Shown: one piece after another, positions 9,005-17,088 of the stretch
Position numbering within the stretch: position 1 is the first letter of the stretch
Layout: every line of letters begins with the position of its first letter
Assembly: GCF_023571765.1 (NCBI RefSeq)
Contig: NZ_JAMJXC010000004.1
Span: 1-64,000, forward strand
Reading direction: 5' to 3'
From: Xanthobacter aminoxidans
GTDB taxonomy: Bacteria; Pseudomonadota; Alphaproteobacteria; Rhizobiales; Xanthobacteraceae
DNA length: 64,000 nucleotides
Translations under genes and position numbers: made by a program
Notes under the pieces: model-generated
The model's database searches: none
Seen by the model: only the letters and a program-made list of their open reading frames with translations
What the model was told of the DNA's origin: nothing

Positions 9005-9188
9005 GCGCGGCCGGCCGGCAACGGGGAAAGACCCGCTCGTCGGCGTTCGCATGCGCCCTGACCTTATCGACGCATTGGACGCATGGATTTCTCAGCAGCC
9101 AGACCCAAAACCATCGAGGTCAGCTGCAATCCGCGGCTTCGTCGAGGCTGGGCTTCACCTTCTGTCCAAAGACCCTGGCGAGAAGTGA
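8976..9188 (+). CDS. Ribbon-helix-helix (CopG-like) regulator
   Basis: A 70-residue basic protein. Residues 7-16 (KPKKRGRPATGK) contain a KRGRP AT-hook-like motif. The part LVGVRMRPDLIDALDAWISQ ... PSRSAAIRGFVEAGLHLL has the beta strand plus two helices of a CopG/Arc fold. The ATG at 8976 is chosen so that the fold is complete; an in-frame ATG at 8958 would add six residues and overlap the repeat. It is divergent from the antirepressor-like gene 84 bases away and probably controls the shared region. Confidence 0.65.
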   Translation: MTSISVKPKKRGRPATGKDPLVGVRMRPDLIDALDAWISQQPDPKPSRSAAIRGFVEAGLHLLSKDPGEK

Positions 9189-9246
9189 CCATTCCCCTCA
9201 GCATCTCGTCGGTGCTACCGTTAAGTGCACCGCTCAGGGGGGACAC

Positions 9247-9666
9247 TTGAACCGCATGCATTTCATGTTTGTCTGCACGGCCATCGCGTTGTCCGGCTGT
9301 GCGGCACCGGACCCTTCGGCGGCCTATCGTGGTGTCCCCCCGAAGCACGGCAAGTCGGTCACCCTGACGCCCGAAATGAGCAAGGCGATCCAAGACAGCG
9401 TGCGAAGCAAGCTTAAGGATCCTGAATCGGCCCGGTTCGGAAAGATCGCAGCAGGCGATGTGGACGGGCAAACCATTGTATGCGGATGGGTAAACGCCAA
9501 GAATTCATATGGCGGATATATCGGCATGCAGCCGTTCTTTGGCTACTTCCCGATAAACTCGACGAAATTCGACGCAGAGATCATCGCGAACGGCGACATC
9601 GGCGTCATGGGTCTGCGTGAAAGGTGCTTCAAGGAAGGTCTCTACCTGCCCGAACCGCCCGTGTAG
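9247..9666 (+). CDS. Small lipoprotein (prophage cargo)
   Basis: A 139-residue protein with a lipoprotein signal peptide: positively charged start, hydrophobic stretch, and lipobox LSGC at residues 15-18. It would be exported and lipidated at Cys18. The mature part (SVRSKLKDPESARFGKI, GQTIVCGWVNAKNSYGGYIG) resembles small secreted host-like proteins of unknown role. The TTG at 9247 has a good GGGGGG site six bases upstream; the ATG at 9256 is too far from it. It runs against the late operon, as superinfection-exclusion or lysogenic-conversion cargo often does. Confidence 0.65.
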   Translation: MNRMHFMFVCTAIALSGCAAPDPSAAYRGVPPKHGKSVTLTPEMSKAIQDSVRSKLKDPESARFGKIAAGDVDGQTIVCGWVNAKNSYGGYIGMQPFFGYFPINSTKFDAEIIANGDIGVMGLRERCFKEGLYLPEPPV

Positions 9667-9687
9667 GCAGGCAGAGACCCGGCACCA

Positions 9688-11157
9688 TCAGTTCTCGTAA
9701 TACTCCAGACGGTCCATGATGACGTGGGCATTGGTGAGCGGGTCGATGCTCGCCATCGCCTTGAACGAAACCATCACGTCCTGGTTCTTGCCGCCGGCGC
9801 TCGGGTTGCCGTCGGTGCCGGTCATGCGCGGCACCGCCAACACGACCGCCTGCCCGTTCTTCGCAATGACAGACGCCACATTGGTGGAGGCCCCGGCGAG
9901 GAAGGCGGCGTAGTAGGCGGAGCTGCCGAAATAGGTGTTGAGCGTCACCTCGGTGCTGTTTTCGCCGAGGTTGATATCCACCGGACCCACGAGCCCGTCG
10001 CTGCGGATCGCCTCGATGACGCGGGCGTTGTTGTTGATGGACACGCTCATGTTTTTCACGAAATTCGGACCGGCCACCACCGCGCCGCCCTGCGAGATGC
10101 GGCCGACGTTCACCGCGGCCGACATGACCTGGTTGGTGGTCGCAGCATCGGGCGAGGAATCGAGCGACGTGGTGCTGGCGGAGCCCGTGAGGCCCATGAA
10201 GGTGTAGGTCGCCTTGATCTGGGCCCCGGTGTCGAGCGTGATCTCGCCCTGGTTCGCCAGCATGCCCTTCTGGACGATGTAGGTCGGCACCGACTGGCCC
10301 ATGAAGCCGCGCTCGACGGTGCCGAACTTCTTCGTCACGCCGTTCTTCAGCTGGTCGCCGAAGAACACCCGGAGCGTCTTGCCGGTGCCGGTGTCGGTCG
10401 CCCAGGTGCCGGGCAGATTGTCCAAGGTCAATTTGTTCGCCGCGATGGCGATGATCCGCGCCCACCCGTTGCAGCCCTCGGTCGCGAACCGGAACGCGGC
10501 GCCCGTGCCGCCAACCTTGATCCACTGGCCCACGACGAGGCCGAGGGTGGTGAAGTCGAGGGTGGTCGAGGTGATGCCGTCGGCGGCCGCCACGAGGTCG
10601 CCGCTGGCGCCCTGGAGGCCCACCACCTTCATGCGCGCGGCAGCCGGCGGCGCGGCTTCATCCGTGAGCAGGCCTGCGCCGACCGCCGGAACGGTGGCCG
10701 AGCCGGTGGTGATCTTGAACAGGCCATTGTTGCCGGCGGTGCCAAAGCCGCTCGTGCGGACGAGGTGCCCGACGGCGAAGGCCGCGCCCGTCGCCACGGC
10801 GACGACGCCGGTGGATGCGGTGACCTGGGTGATGATGGAATCGGCCGTGCCGTCGTTGTCGCGCACCGGGGTGTTGGCCCACGCATTCGCGAACAGCGAC
10901 GCCAGCCAGCTCGAATGGGGCGTGCCGTCCACCGGGAATGAGAACTCGGTGTTCACCGGGCCGGAATTGCTCTCGCCGACCTTGATCGGGTCCGCGTTCA
11001 TCCGGTCGTCGCGGATTTCCTCGGAGTTGGTGAAGTTGGGCTTATAGGCCAGCGTCTCGCCGGTATAGCGCACGGCCCGCATGCGCGGGGTGTTGGGCGT
11101 CGTGCCGGGCGTGACCTCATCCACCCAGGTCATGCGGACGCGGTTGCTTTCGGTCAT
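9688..11157 (-). CDS. Phage tail tube (major tail) protein
   Basis: A 489-residue beta-rich protein between tail terminator genes and tail chaperones, the fixed place of the tail tube gene. It starts MTESNRVRMTWVDEVTPGTTP, the type of N-terminus common in Burkholderia-type siphovirus tube proteins. It is longer than a minimal tube protein (about 200-300 residues), so the middle (about 110-280, rich in Gly/Thr/Val) may be an added Ig-like decoration domain exposed on the tail. An AGGA site precedes the start. Confidence 0.85.
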   Translation of the reverse strand: MTESNRVRMTWVDEVTPGTTPNTPRMRAVRYTGETLAYKPNFTNSEEIRDDRMNADPIKVGESNSGPVNTEFSFPVDGTPHSSWLASLFANAWANTPVRDNDGTADSIITQVTASTGVVAVATGAAFAVGHLVRTSGFGTAGNNGLFKITTGSATVPAVGAGLLTDEAAPPAAARMKVVGLQGASGDLVAAADGITSTTLDFTTLGLVVGQWIKVGGTGAAFRFATEGCNGWARIIAIAANKLTLDNLPGTWATDTGTGKTLRVFFGDQLKNGVTKKFGTVERGFMGQSVPTYIVQKGMLANQGEITLDTGAQIKATYTFMGLTGSASTTSLDSSPDAATTNQVMSAAVNVGRISQGGAVVAGPNFVKNMSVSINNNARVIEAIRSDGLVGPVDINLGENSTEVTLNTYFGSSAYYAAFLAGASTNVASVIAKNGQAVVLAVPRMTGTDGNPSAGGKNQDVMVSFKAMASIDPLTNAHVIMDRLEYYEN

Positions 11158-11199
11158 CGGAGTGGTCCTCGTGGAGATGACGCCTCCGGCAGGAGGCCG

Positions 11200-11228
11200 A
11201 AAAAGAAAGACCCCGCCGAAGCGGGGTC
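11200..11228 (-). terminator. Hairpin terminator (minus strand)
   Basis: On the minus strand an 8-bp stem GACCCCGC/GCGGGGTC with loop TTCG (11209-11228) is followed by TTTCTTTTT. This is a good intrinsic terminator placed just before the tail tube gene. It may end the head and connector transcript, so that the tube gene uses its own promoter or read-through. Confidence 0.7.
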
Positions 11229-11246
11229 AGGGGGAGGGTTCGGGTC

Positions 11247-11435
11247 TCAGGCGGCGGGCGCCGGATCGGGGGGCGGGCTCTTGCCGGCCTTGCTCGGCTT
11301 CTCCTCGCCGATGAAGCGCTTGTCCTTCAGGTGGTCGAAGGTGAAGGGCGAGAGGTCGGCCTCGGCGGGCACCGGCGCGCCGGTGGTGAACCGCTGGAGA
11401 TTGGTCCGGAACGACTTGAGAACGATGGTGGACAT
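11247..11435 (-). CDS. Small structural-operon protein, unknown
   Basis: A 62-residue protein (MSTIVLKSFRTNLQRF...) ending in a Pro/Ala tail. A GGAGC site lies ahead of the start. It lies between the tail terminator and tail tube genes and ends just before the intrinsic terminator. Similar short proteins occur at this place in related siphoviruses. Function unknown. Confidence 0.6.
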   Translation of the reverse strand: MSTIVLKSFRTNLQRFTTGAPVPAEADLSPFTFDHLKDKRFIGEEKPSKAGKSPPPDPAPAA

Positions 11436-11460
11436 GTGCTGCTCCTGCTGCGCGGCGCCG

Positions 11461-11871
11461 CTACTCGTCGCGGTGCCATTCGATGGTCGCGGTCATCGCC
11501 GCGAAGTTGCCGTCGATCTTCACCGCCGGCTCCCCAGCGCCCACCGTCGCGTCGCGGAAGACGATGGACGGGATCGGCTGCCGGGTCAGAAGCTGCACGA
11601 GCTGCCAGGCATACCCGCGCCCGGTCTGCGTGCCGCGGAACGCCGGCATCATGACGTGCAGCCAGAGCGTCCCCTCCTCGCGCCAGAGGTTCGCGTCGAG
11701 CGTCTCGGCACCCATGGATTGCTGCGCATAGAGGCCCCCGACCATCTCGACGAAGATCCAGTGATCGTCAGTCGGCGCGGACGCCATCTCGTTCTCGAAC
11801 ACGAGTGGCGTGATGTTCCACACCTCGCGGAGATAGGACACCACGGCGTCGTAGGCGGCGGGCGATGACAT
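11461..11871 (-). CDS. Tail terminator-like protein
   Basis: A 136-residue protein starting MSSPAAYDAVVSYLREVWNITP. An N-terminal helix followed by alternating strands (DDHWIFVEMVGG, EEGTLWLHVMMPAFRG) and the location after the HK97-gp10-like gene fit DUF4128/tail terminator proteins, which cap the finished tail tube. The assignment comes from fold pattern and gene order. Confidence 0.7.
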   Translation of the reverse strand: MSSPAAYDAVVSYLREVWNITPLVFENEMASAPTDDHWIFVEMVGGLYAQQSMGAETLDANLWREEGTLWLHVMMPAFRGTQTGRGYAWQLVQLLTRQPIPSIVFRDATVGAGEPAVKIDGNFAAMTATIEWHRDE

Positions 11872-12534
11872 TCAGGAGCCCTTGAGCTTCATGATGAGGG
11901 CCGGGTAGGTCATGCGGGCGCCGGCGCGAGTGTCCTTGCGCAAGCTGGTTCGCGCCCCGGGCCTGTATCCTTTGCGGAACACGCCCTTCAGGAAGTAGCC
12001 GTTGGGCAGCAGGATCTGGGTGTCGTAGACCGAGATGACGGCGCCGAACCTGCGCTGGATCTGCCGGACGGCATCGTCATAAACCCCGCGCGGCACGCTC
12101 ATCTTCATGTGCCCAGTCTCGATCTTCCGCGAGTAGGGCTGGTCGGAGACGATCGTGACTTCCTCGTCGGCGCTCAGGGGCGCGTCGGGGCGCATGACCT
12201 GTCCGCCGACCATAACCATGTGCGATGCCGCATATCGGCCGCTCAGCACGGGGCTGCGCTTCCGCAGGTATGCCAGCGCGAACTCGATGATCGGCTGCCA
12301 ATAGCTGAAGACGTAGACGATAGGCCCGGGCGCCTTGACGCTCGCCTCCGGCGCGCCGCGCACGCCGTTGACGAAGGTGTCGTAGATCGGAGAGGCCTCG
12401 CCCAGCCGGATCACGCGCTCGCGCTCTGCGATGGCCACGCGAGCGAGCTCCGCGCTGATCGCCTCGGGCGAGAGGCCAGCGGTCGCGATCTGAATATCCC
12501 TGTCGAAGGTCTCGAACCTGGAGGCGCGGGCCAT
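11872..12534 (-). CDS. HK97 gp10-like neck/minor tail protein
   Basis: A 220-residue protein at the place of HK97 gp10-type proteins that join the head-closure ring to the tail. It contains YLRKRSPVLSGRYAASHMVMVGGQ (about residues 88-111), the usual K-R-S-P-x-x-S-G-x-Y core, and SDQPYSRKIETGHM, the typical Y-x-R-x-I-E-x-G segment of the family. The stop overlaps the preceding gene's frame by one base. Confident by motif and context. Confidence 0.75.
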   Translation of the reverse strand: MARASRFETFDRDIQIATAGLSPEAISAELARVAIAERERVIRLGEASPIYDTFVNGVRGAPEASVKAPGPIVYVFSYWQPIIEFALAYLRKRSPVLSGRYAASHMVMVGGQVMRPDAPLSADEEVTIVSDQPYSRKIETGHMKMSVPRGVYDDAVRQIQRRFGAVISVYDTQILLPNGYFLKGVFRKGYRPGARTSLRKDTRAGARMTYPALIMKLKGS

Positions 12535-12878
12535 CAGCCCTTCACCTGCACGTTGATGCGGGCGATCTCATTACCGACCCGCACGGGCGGCGCAGCCACG
12601 ATCGTCCGGGGCTTACCGTCGATCACGATCTGGTCGCCCTTCTGTGGCATCGCGCCGCCGCCGGCAAGAATGTCGGTCGGCGACAGGACAATCTGGGTGT
12701 CGCCTTGCGTGATGCCGCCCACCAACTCGTCCGGCCGGTAATCGCGGACGATGGCGCCCACCGTGGTGTCGGTCGATGCTCGCGCCGCGCCCACGCCGGT
12801 GTAGCGCCGGAGGATGACGATCTGCCCATGCAGGCCAATCTGCCGGTCCAGCGATGCGATGGCGGCGGCCGGCGTCAC
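12534..12878 (-). CDS. Head closure / head-tail joining protein
   Basis: A 114-residue protein (MTPAAAIASLDRQIGLHGQIVILRR). Strand-rich pattern, the QKGDQIVIDGKPRTIV segment and position between two connector genes match head-closure proteins of HK97-like phages, which plug the portal once DNA is packaged. It overlaps its neighbours on both sides. Confidence 0.65.
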   Translation of the reverse strand: MTPAAAIASLDRQIGLHGQIVILRRYTGVGAARASTDTTVGAIVRDYRPDELVGGITQGDTQIVLSPTDILAGGGAMPQKGDQIVIDGKPRTIVAAPPVRVGNEIARINVQVKG

Positions 12879-13111
12879 GCGGGACGCTCCCGAAGCACGA
12901 TCTTCACCTCGCCATAGCGCAGCTGGGTGGCGATCTCCTCGCCCTCCAGCACCACCCGGCCTACACCATCAACGAGGGTGACGATGACATAGCCGCGCTC
13001 TTCGTCGGCCAAACGGCACCGGTCGATCTCGATGCCGTCGAACAGCACCCGCGCTCCGGGCGCTTTCGCTGCGTAATAGTCTGGGGATGCGGGGTCCGCA
13101 GAGATGCGCAT
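12875..13111 (-). CDS. Small connector-region protein, unknown
   Basis: A 78-residue protein (MRISADPASPDYYAAKAPGARVLFDG), beta-rich. An open frame continues upstream to 13258, but that part has the Arg/Ser-rich look of an out-of-frame reading of the neighbouring gene. The ATG at 13111 follows the neighbour's stop by one base. Proteins of this form are common beside head-closure genes; function unknown. Confidence 0.6.
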   Translation of the reverse strand: MRISADPASPDYYAAKAPGARVLFDGIEIDRCRLADEERGYVIVTLVDGVGRVVLEGEEIATQLRYGEVKIVLRERPA

Positions 13112-13112
13112 G

Positions 13113-13451
13113 TCAGGTGCCCACATACTCTTCGGTGCCGGCCCACACGAACTGGCCGCCGAACTCCTTGTCACCGACGGGGAAGTGGTTGCCGCAGCCG
13201 ACACAGAACGTGCCGCTGTAGAAATTCGGCTGCCGGGCATAGGTCTCGGCCAAGGCACGGCCCATGCGGGTGACGGTGCCGCAGGTCAGATGGCGATAGG
13301 CCTCCCGCACCGGACGGACGAAGCCCTTCGCGCGCTCCTCGGAGCTCAAGACCACATAGGCCTTCTGCTGACCGGTGCGCGGGTCGATTTCCCGATGGTC
13401 CGGCGTCACGGGGGAGCCATCCGTCAGGGTGGTCTGCGGCTTCTCATCCAT
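13113..13451 (-). CDS. Putative zinc-binding structural-operon protein
   Basis: A 112-residue protein whose start (13451) has an AGGAG site nine bases ahead. Residues 64-94 contain HLTCGT ... FCVGCGNHFPVG, three cysteines with two histidines, which could bind a metal. It lies among head-tail connector genes. The role is not known; the motif suggests a small zinc-stabilised fold. The open frame upstream of 13451 is rejected because of its Arg-rich composition. Confidence 0.55.
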   Translation of the reverse strand: MDEKPQTTLTDGSPVTPDHREIDPRTGQQKAYVVLSSEERAKGFVRPVREAYRHLTCGTVTRMGRALAETYARQPNFYSGTFCVGCGNHFPVGDKEFGGQFVWAGTEEYVGT

Positions 13452-13653
13452 CGGTCTGCTCCTGAATGGTTCGGTGCGGCTCGACCACGCGCTGCCCACC
13501 CCGGTTTGGATCCGGCCCTGGTGGTCCGAGCGGCGCGCCGGTAACGACCCCGGCACGCCTCCCACCGCCGTCAGCTCCGCACGGGCCAAAGCCTTGTCCG
13601 TCGGCCGCACCGAATTGGAATCGGGCGCGAAAGCTCCCGCTAACGCACGAGCG

Positions 13654-13836
13654 TCAGTGGGTGCTCGCTTTTCCCGGAATCTGTTGGATGGTGAGGATCA
13701 CGCGGTCTGAAATGCTCAGACGCCGCTCTTCACCTGGCTCTATGCGCGTTGGGCTGAGCGCCGCCCCGGTGTCTGGGTCGCTCGCTGTAACCTCAACGGG
13801 GTCGTTTCCCGACCGAATGACGATCGTGGTCAGCAC
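13654..13836 (-). CDS. Small beta-rich protein, unknown
   Basis: A 60-residue protein from a GTG start (MLTTIVIRSGNDPVEVTASD). Short, hydrophilic, with strand-like alternation. It lies between the connector gene and the zinc-binding-like gene, in the same direction, with about 200 bases of unassigned sequence after it (13452-13653). Could be a decoration or assembly factor; the call rests mainly on frame and context. Confidence 0.4.
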   Translation of the reverse strand: MLTTIVIRSGNDPVEVTASDPDTGAALSPTRIEPGEERRLSISDRVILTIQQIPGKASTH

Positions 13837-13873
13837 GTTAGCACCTCGGCTGGGAAAAGGAGGATGCGGCGCC

Positions 13874-14509
13874 CTAAGGCACCACCACGGATCGGTAAGG
13901 GTCGAGCATCGCCCGCACGGTCGCCGAGAAGGCGCTGCCCGTGTCGGAACCGCCGAGCCCGCCGACCCAGAATTCCTGCTCGCCGATGCCTTCCACCTTG
14001 TCCCGCTTCAGGAACGGGTCGCGGGCACCGGAGGCGGCCATCTCTCGCACCGCCGCCGTCACCGCCAGCACCAGATCGCCCGGCACCTCGGTGAAGCCGG
14101 CCGTGTAGGTCACGACGGTGGCGCCTGGCCACCACGCCACGACGCGGCCGTTGCAGATGCGGGTGAGAAGGCCGGCGGCCCGATCGATCTCCACCTGGGC
14201 AATGTCGATTTCGGTCCCGTCCACCGACACGGAAGCCACGTCGGTGATGAACCGGCGGGATAGCAGGATCTCCGGGGCCGGGCAGGCGAGCCGCACGGTG
14301 TCCTTGACCACCTCGCTCTTGAGCGTAGGAGGCTTCACGCCGTCGCCGGCAATGCCGCACTCCATCGCGAGGAGGTCGGAGATGCCGAGGTTCGTCACCC
14401 CCAAGGTGGCGTCCTGCGAGGTGTCGCCGCTGGACAAGCCGGCGGCGACACGCATTTGCTCGCTGGTCAGAAGCTTGCGGTCACCCGCTGGCGTCACGAC
14501 CGTGAACAT
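13874..14509 (-). CDS. Head-tail connector (gp6-like adaptor)
   Basis: A 211-residue protein at the position of the HK97 gp6 / DNA-packaging adaptor. It contains typical elements: helix LTSEQMRVAAG near the start, FITDVASVSVDGTEI in the middle, and WWPGATVVTYTAGFTEVPGDLVLAVTAAVREM, which matches the Y-x-x-G-[FY] and P-x-x-[LI]-x-x-A-x-x-x-[LM] pattern of these adaptors. It docks on the portal ring and serves as platform for head closure. Confidence 0.8.
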   Translation of the reverse strand: MFTVVTPAGDRKLLTSEQMRVAAGLSSGDTSQDATLGVTNLGISDLLAMECGIAGDGVKPPTLKSEVVKDTVRLACPAPEILLSRRFITDVASVSVDGTEIDIAQVEIDRAAGLLTRICNGRVVAWWPGATVVTYTAGFTEVPGDLVLAVTAAVREMAASGARDPFLKRDKVEGIGEQEFWVGGLGGSDTGSAFSATVRAMLDPYRSVVVP

Positions 14510-14787
14510 CAGCGATCGACCGACGCAACGGTGGCGGTCGTCCCCGTCGCCTTCACCCGGCGGACCTGGAAGGGCGGGATGAAGCCCACCGGGCAGTCGG
14601 TGAAGGTGATAGGTGCCCCGTCGGCGTTCTCCGGCGGGATGATGACGAGGTTACCCGCTGCGCAGACCACCACGGCCTTGGCGACCAAGGGCAGATCGGT
14701 CGTGTCGGACGGGGAGACCATGGCGCCTCGCCGACCGAGACCGGACGGAGTTGCAGCCAGCCCCTGATGCGGGTCGGTATCGCTCAT
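14509..14787 (-). CDS. Spike base protein, RCAP_Rcc01079-like
   Basis: A 92-residue protein. SPSDTTDLPLVAKAVVVCAAGNLVIIP and the C-terminal P-x-Q-V-R-R-V-x-A-T-G-T-T-A-T-x-x match the spike base family first seen in the Rhodobacter gene transfer agent. That protein attaches head spikes to the capsid. It overlaps the following connector gene by one base. The family occurs mainly in alphaproteobacterial GTAs and phages, which supports the host assignment. Confidence 0.75.
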   Translation of the reverse strand: MSDTDPHQGLAATPSGLGRRGAMVSPSDTTDLPLVAKAVVVCAAGNLVIIPPENADGAPITFTDCPVGFIPPFQVRRVKATGTTATVASVDR

Positions 14788-14797
14788 GGCGTCCTCA

Positions 14798-15142
14798 TCA
14801 CTCCCCGGGTTCGGCGGCGGCCGCCCTGCGATCGACCTCGGCCGCGATTACGGCGTCAGCCGCCGCGGTGTCCGCCGGTTCCTCGCCGCTGATCTCGCGA
14901 GCGAGCTTCTTCCGAGTGGCGTGGTGAAGGTCGTGCCAGTTCTCAGGGATCACGACGAGATCGCCGGCGGTGCCGTCACCACCACCCTGATCGCTGCCGT
15001 CATCGGCAGGATCATTCTCTTCGTCAGGGATTGCGACCATCCCTTCCGCCTTGAGGCGCCGTGCTTCGGCCTCCTCGAAGCCTGCTGCCTCCCCCGCAGC
15101 ATAGGGGGAGGCGTCGCGCAGGAAGACCACGCGGATCTTCAT
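14798..15142 (-). CDS. Phage head-region protein with Mu gp35-like core
   Basis: A 114-residue acidic protein (MKIRVVFLRDASPYAAGEAAGFEEAEARRLKAEG). The first 40 residues resemble small capsid-accessory proteins with a beta-barrel start. The C-terminal VIPENWHDLHHATRKKLAREISG resembles the HeH/LEM-like helix pair found in Mu gp35/FluMu-type proteins. The ATG at 15142 overlaps the upstream stop (TGATG); a GTG one codon earlier is also possible. Exact function unknown. Confidence 0.6.
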   Translation of the reverse strand: MKIRVVFLRDASPYAAGEAAGFEEAEARRLKAEGMVAIPDEENDPADDGSDQGGGDGTAGDLVVIPENWHDLHHATRKKLAREISGEEPADTAAADAVIAAEVDRRAAAAEPGE

Positions 15143-15603
15143 CACGCGGGCAGTCGAGCAGAGCCGCCGAAGATCGCAACAGCGTCCACGGTGGCAGTGT
15201 CGGTGTTGGCGGCGTCAAGATCGGGGTTGATGCTCACCCGAATATACCGCTTGGCATATTCAAGCGACGTTCCGATCTTGGCGGCGCCGCGCTCGGTCGA
15301 GCCGCCGGTGGCGCCCGTGAGGGTGAGCACCACCTTGGCGGCCACCAGGTCGGTGAACCCGGAGCCGCTGGCGTCCGAGTGCTCGATCTTCGCGGTGAGA
15401 GCCAGCTTCTTGGTCGCGGCCAGGACCGCCTTGGCGGCCAGCACGAAGGCGACGGACTCGGGTCGGGAGGCCAGCGACAGGAGGTCGATGACGGCGCCGG
15501 CGGATTCGGTGGCATCGCCAGAACCGCCAGCGGTCGCCGCAACGCCGTCGTGGGCGAATGCGACCGCCAGCTGCGAAGCGATGTCGCGCTGAAGGGAGTT
15601 CAT
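15142..15603 (-). CDS. Capsid cement protein, Bbp16-like
   Basis: A 153-residue protein directly after the major capsid gene. The C-terminal part (YAKRYIRVSINPDLDAANTDTATVDAVAIFGG) matches Bbp16-type cement proteins, which decorate and stabilise the expanded capsid. An AGGT site lies seven bases before the ATG. The position one gene after the capsid is standard for this family. Confidence 0.75.
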   Translation of the reverse strand: MNSLQRDIASQLAVAFAHDGVAATAGGSGDATESAGAVIDLLSLASRPESVAFVLAAKAVLAATKKLALTAKIEHSDASGSGFTDLVAAKVVLTLTGATGGSTERGAAKIGTSLEYAKRYIRVSINPDLDAANTDTATVDAVAIFGGSARLPA

Positions 15604-15676
15604 GGAAGCACCTCGTGAATAGAAGGGTCGAGGGGCGCCATTCAGCGCCCCCGGTTATTCGTCCTCAGGCCGGTGG

Positions 15677-17017
15677 TCAGGCGCCCCAACGGCAGGTGTT
15701 GAGCATGGCGAACGCGGCCTTGCGGCTGACGCCATAGTCATGGCCGGCGAGGCCGCGGATCAGGGTCTGGTTGCGGCTGTAGGCCGAGACCACCTCATTG
15801 CCGACCTTGTAGGAGGCCGCCTCGTTGGCATCGATGCGGATGCTGTAGCTGTCCGCGACCATGGAGAACGAGAAGTCGCCGAAATAGATCTCGGTGCCGT
15901 CGAGGTTGCCGCCGCCCGCATCGAGATTGATCGGGATGCGGTTGAACCGCTTCACCGGGTAGCTGCGCCACGTCGGGTTCGCGGCATCGAGGCCCGGATA
16001 GACCTTGTTCCCATTGCCATCGCGGAGATCCTGCAGGAACAGGAAGACCCGATCATGCATCAGCCAGTACGGCGCCAGCATGGGGATCTCGGCCATGGAA
16101 AGCGCGAGCACCACCTTGCGCGCATCGCTGTCGATTTGGGCGACCGTGGGGGCATTGCCGCCCGACGCAGCGATGATGTTCGCGGTCGGGATAAGGTAGC
16201 GGAGACCCTTGGGGCCGGCACCGACACCGGTGCCGCGCAGAAAGGCCGCATCCTCCGCCTGGGCGAAGCCTTGCACCATCATGTCACGCACATAGGTGTC
16301 GATGCCGACGCTGGCGAGGCGGATCAGCTTGTTGGAAAGCGGGACCAAGGATGCGATTTCGCGCTCTTTGAACCCGAGGGAGCCGAACCGGGGCTCCGAC
16401 GTGGCGAGGTCATTGCCCTCGCCGATGTAGTAGGCATTGACACCGCTCTCGACCGTCGGAACCGTGTCGGTGCCGCCGACGAGGGGCACGACGCGCGAGA
16501 TGCTCCGGATGACCGTCCGCGGATAGAGCAGCTCGATCAGCTGGCCAGACAGACGCTCGGGGACGAAAACGCCGCCGGCGCCCATGTCATTGGTCTGCAT
16601 CGCCGCGCCGATGTCGGCCACGACCGGGTGGCCTTCACCGAACTGCGCCGTGGCCCAGTCCTTCGCCGCCGGAAGGTTGCCTTTCGACACCATCACGGCG
16701 CGCGTGAACCGGGCGAGGTCGATGCCGGGGCTGTCCTGCGTGCGGATCTGCGCCGCGACGGTGGCCAGCATGGTTGCGGTGCCGGGCTCGGGCAGGTTGC
16801 CGGCCGGCGCCGGGATGGCGGTCGACGCGCGGAGCGCCTGAGCCCGCTCAGCGGCCCGAATGCGGCCGTCGAAGCCCTTGATGTCCGTTTCGAGCTGGTC
16901 GAACTGCGCCTGCTCATCATCGGTGAGGGCCCGCGTCCCGGCCTCGGCGGCGAGACCGTCGAACTTTTCCATTGCCTTCGCGCGTTCCTGCCGAAGGCTT
17001 GCGATGTCGGGGCGCAT
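15677..17017 (-). CDS. HK97-family major capsid protein
   Basis: A 446-residue capsid protein. Residues 1-60 are a charged coiled coil (LRQERAKAMEKFDGLA ... QFDQLETDIKGFDGRI), the delta or scaffold domain removed during maturation. From about residue 120 the HK97 fold begins, with FVPERLSGQLIELLYPRTVIRSISRVVPLVGGTDTVP and a C-terminal G-H-D-Y-G-V-S-R segment. Length and order (after the S49 protease) are normal. A strong AGGAG site precedes the start, and the gene sits just after an intrinsic terminator, so a separate promoter is likely. Confidence 0.95.
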   Translation of the reverse strand: MRPDIASLRQERAKAMEKFDGLAAEAGTRALTDDEQAQFDQLETDIKGFDGRIRAAERAQALRASTAIPAPAGNLPEPGTATMLATVAAQIRTQDSPGIDLARFTRAVMVSKGNLPAAKDWATAQFGEGHPVVADIGAAMQTNDMGAGGVFVPERLSGQLIELLYPRTVIRSISRVVPLVGGTDTVPTVESGVNAYYIGEGNDLATSEPRFGSLGFKEREIASLVPLSNKLIRLASVGIDTYVRDMMVQGFAQAEDAAFLRGTGVGAGPKGLRYLIPTANIIAASGGNAPTVAQIDSDARKVVLALSMAEIPMLAPYWLMHDRVFLFLQDLRDGNGNKVYPGLDAANPTWRSYPVKRFNRIPINLDAGGGNLDGTEIYFGDFSFSMVADSYSIRIDANEAASYKVGNEVVSAYSRNQTLIRGLAGHDYGVSRKAAFAMLNTCRWGA

Positions 17018-17034
17018 AGTGACTCCTTTCGCCC

Positions 17035-17060
17035 AAAGAAAAAGGCGCCCGAAGGCGCCT
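17035..17060 (-). terminator. Hairpin terminator (minus strand)
   Basis: A stem of 7 bp (AGGCGCC/GGCGCCT, 17043-17060) around TTCG is followed on the minus strand by a TTTTTCTTT tract. It separates the prohead protease from the capsid gene and could reduce packaging-gene transcript reading into the capsid, or allow a high-level capsid transcript from a fresh promoter. Confidence 0.7.
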
Positions 17061-17088
17061 GACCAACCCGAGCCTTCGGCCGGGAATC

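Noticed and set aside
9724-10941. 405-residue plus-strand open frame
   Set aside because: Lies antisense to the tail tube gene and has the same Arg/Gly/His bias.
15740-17062. 440-residue plus-strand open frame
   Set aside because: Antisense to the major capsid gene.
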